DNA of 64,000 bases from Candidatus Poribacteria bacterium (GTDB lineage: Bacteria > Poribacteria > WGA-4E > WGA-3G): NCBI GenBank assembly GCA_028821605.1, contig JAPPFM010000055.1, forward strand, positions 186,001 through 250,000, written 5' to 3'. The translations under genes and the position numbers were made by a program. Positions 63,034 to 64,000 of this stretch are shown here, piece by piece. The stretch's first letter is position 1; every line of letters starts with the position of its first letter. The notes below the pieces were generated by a model. It was not told the origin of the DNA. It searched no databases and saw only the letters and a list, made by a program, of their open reading frames with translations.

Positions 63034-64000
63034 ATGGAAACGACAGTTATTCCGTTTCGCGGCTTACGCTATAACACAGCCAAGGTGGAAAAGATTGAGA
63101 ATGTCATAGCACCACCTTATGATGTTATTAAACCCGAAGAGCGGGTCGCTTTAGAGGCACACCATCCTGCCAATATCATCCGCTTAATTCTAAGTCAACC
63201 GCATAAAGACGACACCGACGGGGCGAATCAGTACACCCGTGCCGCTGTGCTTATGAATCAATGGATTTCAGACAGTACTCTCGTCCGTGACGCAACACCC
63301 CGTTATTATATCTATGATCAATCCTTTAATGCCCCAGACGGAAAAAACTATACGCGTCGTGCCTTAATAGGACTCGTGAAACTGGAACCTTTTGAAAACC
63401 GAGTGATCCTACCACACGAAAGAACACACGCAGGACCAAAAGCCGATCGACTCAACCTTATGCGGGAGTGCCACGCAAATTTGAGTCCTATTTTCCTCCT
63501 TTATGCCGATTCCAACGGGGACATCGAACAGATAATGGAAAGTTTCACCGATGAACAGCCACCCGAAATTGACTCTCCAGAAACCTTTGGCAGCACACAT
63601 CAATTATGGTGTTTAGATGATCCAGAACGGAACCGTGAGATCCAAACCCTTTTCGCTTCAAAACCGCTCCTGATTGCCGATGGACACCATCGTTATGAAA
63701 CCGCTCTCGCTTTCCAAGATGAAATGGCTCATACCGGGTCATCTGGCTACGGTTATATGATGATGAACCTCGTCAGAATGGAATCACCGGGTTTGGCTGT
63801 CTTGGCGATTCATCGACTGCTGGAAAATCTCAATGCTGATCGGATTGCACACGTTACCGTTAAACTGCCGGAAGTGTTCGAGGTCCATGAAATTGACACG
63901 CAAGCAACTCTCATGGCAAAATTAGAGGCACTGAAAGGGACATCAGCTGCGATTGGCATATACACACCAGACGATACCTACCGTCTGCTGATTCCACATC
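63034..64000 (+). CDS. DUF1015 family protein, 3' end beyond the window
   Basis: The frame begins with the ATG at 63034 (CGGAG upstream) and runs open to the end of the window. VIPFRGLRYNTAKVEKIENV, then IAPPYDVIKPEER, the HERTHAGPKADRLNLMRECH signature and IADGHHRYETAL are the DUF1015 landmarks. The biochemical function of the family is unsettled. Confidence 0.9.
   Translation, partial: METTVIPFRGLRYNTAKVEKIENVIAPPYDVIKPEERVALEAHHPANIIRLILSQPHKDDTDGANQYTRAAVLMNQWISDSTLVRDATPRYYIYDQSFNAPDGKNYTRRALIGLVKLEPFENRVILPHERTHAGPKADRLNLMRECHANLSPIFLLYADSNGDIEQIMESFTDEQPPEIDSPETFGSTHQLWCLDDPERNREIQTLFASKPLLIADGHHRYETALAFQDEMAHTGSSGYGYMMMNLVRMESPGLAVLAIHRLLENLNADRIAHVTVKLPEVFEVHEIDTQATLMAKLEALKGTSAAIGIYTPDDTYRLLIPH

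Overview
The window looks like a chromosomal stretch from an uncultured bacterium of Candidatus Poribacteria or a close relative. That placement is inferred from gene content: Gfo/Idh/MocA oxidoreductases, LamG-type secreted proteins, a PQQ-repeat protein, many small toxin-antitoxin-like genes, and short palindromic dispersed repeats. No rRNA is present to settle it. Sigma70-like promoters and Shine-Dalgarno sites are easy to find, and base composition looks even throughout.

Layout. 0-14 kb: the end of an S41 processing protease, methylmalonate-semialdehyde dehydrogenase, a large secreted-enzyme-like protein of unknown function, a truncated BrnT-like toxin, an iron-type alcohol dehydrogenase overlapping a PQQ-propeller protein, an orphan chorismate-lyase-like protein, a HemN-like radical SAM protein, a DUF433/DUF5615 toxin-antitoxin pair, a PaaK-like ligase, an orphan BrnA-like antitoxin, a flavin-dependent-halogenase-like oxidoreductase and a TAXI binding lipoprotein. 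14-16.9 kb: dnaN with a clear promoter and terminator, tRNA-Phe, tRNA-Thr, and two related small helical proteins. 16.9-25.3 kb (minus strand): TPR protein, DsbD, a PorX-like protein with a degenerate receiver, and glcD/glcE enclosing two small genes. 25.3-33.8 kb: two secreted proteins sharing a C-terminal tail, then two tandem RND pumps. 33.9-40.9 kb: two ATPase-effector pairs resembling defence systems, an oxidoreductase between them, a GH88-like hydrolase and rfaE2. 41-50 kb: a divergent EF-Tu-like protein, hisA, part of a sugar ABC importer, an FmdB zinc ribbon, a CDF metal exporter, a ferritin-like protein, a Gfo/Idh/MocA enzyme and a fossil antitoxin. 49.7-54.7 kb: a second defence-like block (bifunctional restriction-modification protein, NDT/TIR-like protein, small basic protein) behind an SDR. 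54.7-64 kb: coaE, duplicated lipoproteins, modABC, a sugar-phosphate isomerase-like protein, a cysteine synthase-like enzyme and the start of a DUF1015 protein.

The most interesting leads are: (i) an AAA ATPase overlapping a small protein with a PD-(D/E)XK-like signature (36.9-38.9 kb); (ii) an EF-Tu paralogue altered in several GTPase motifs; (iii) a PorX-like protein whose receiver has Asn at every conserved Asp position while its PglZ domain looks intact; (iv) the NDT/TIR-like protein next to the restriction-modification gene; (v) a tandemly duplicated 26-bp hairpin core found at two loci. No CRISPR array, rRNA or intact insertion sequence was seen. All homology statements come from reading motifs; no database search was run.
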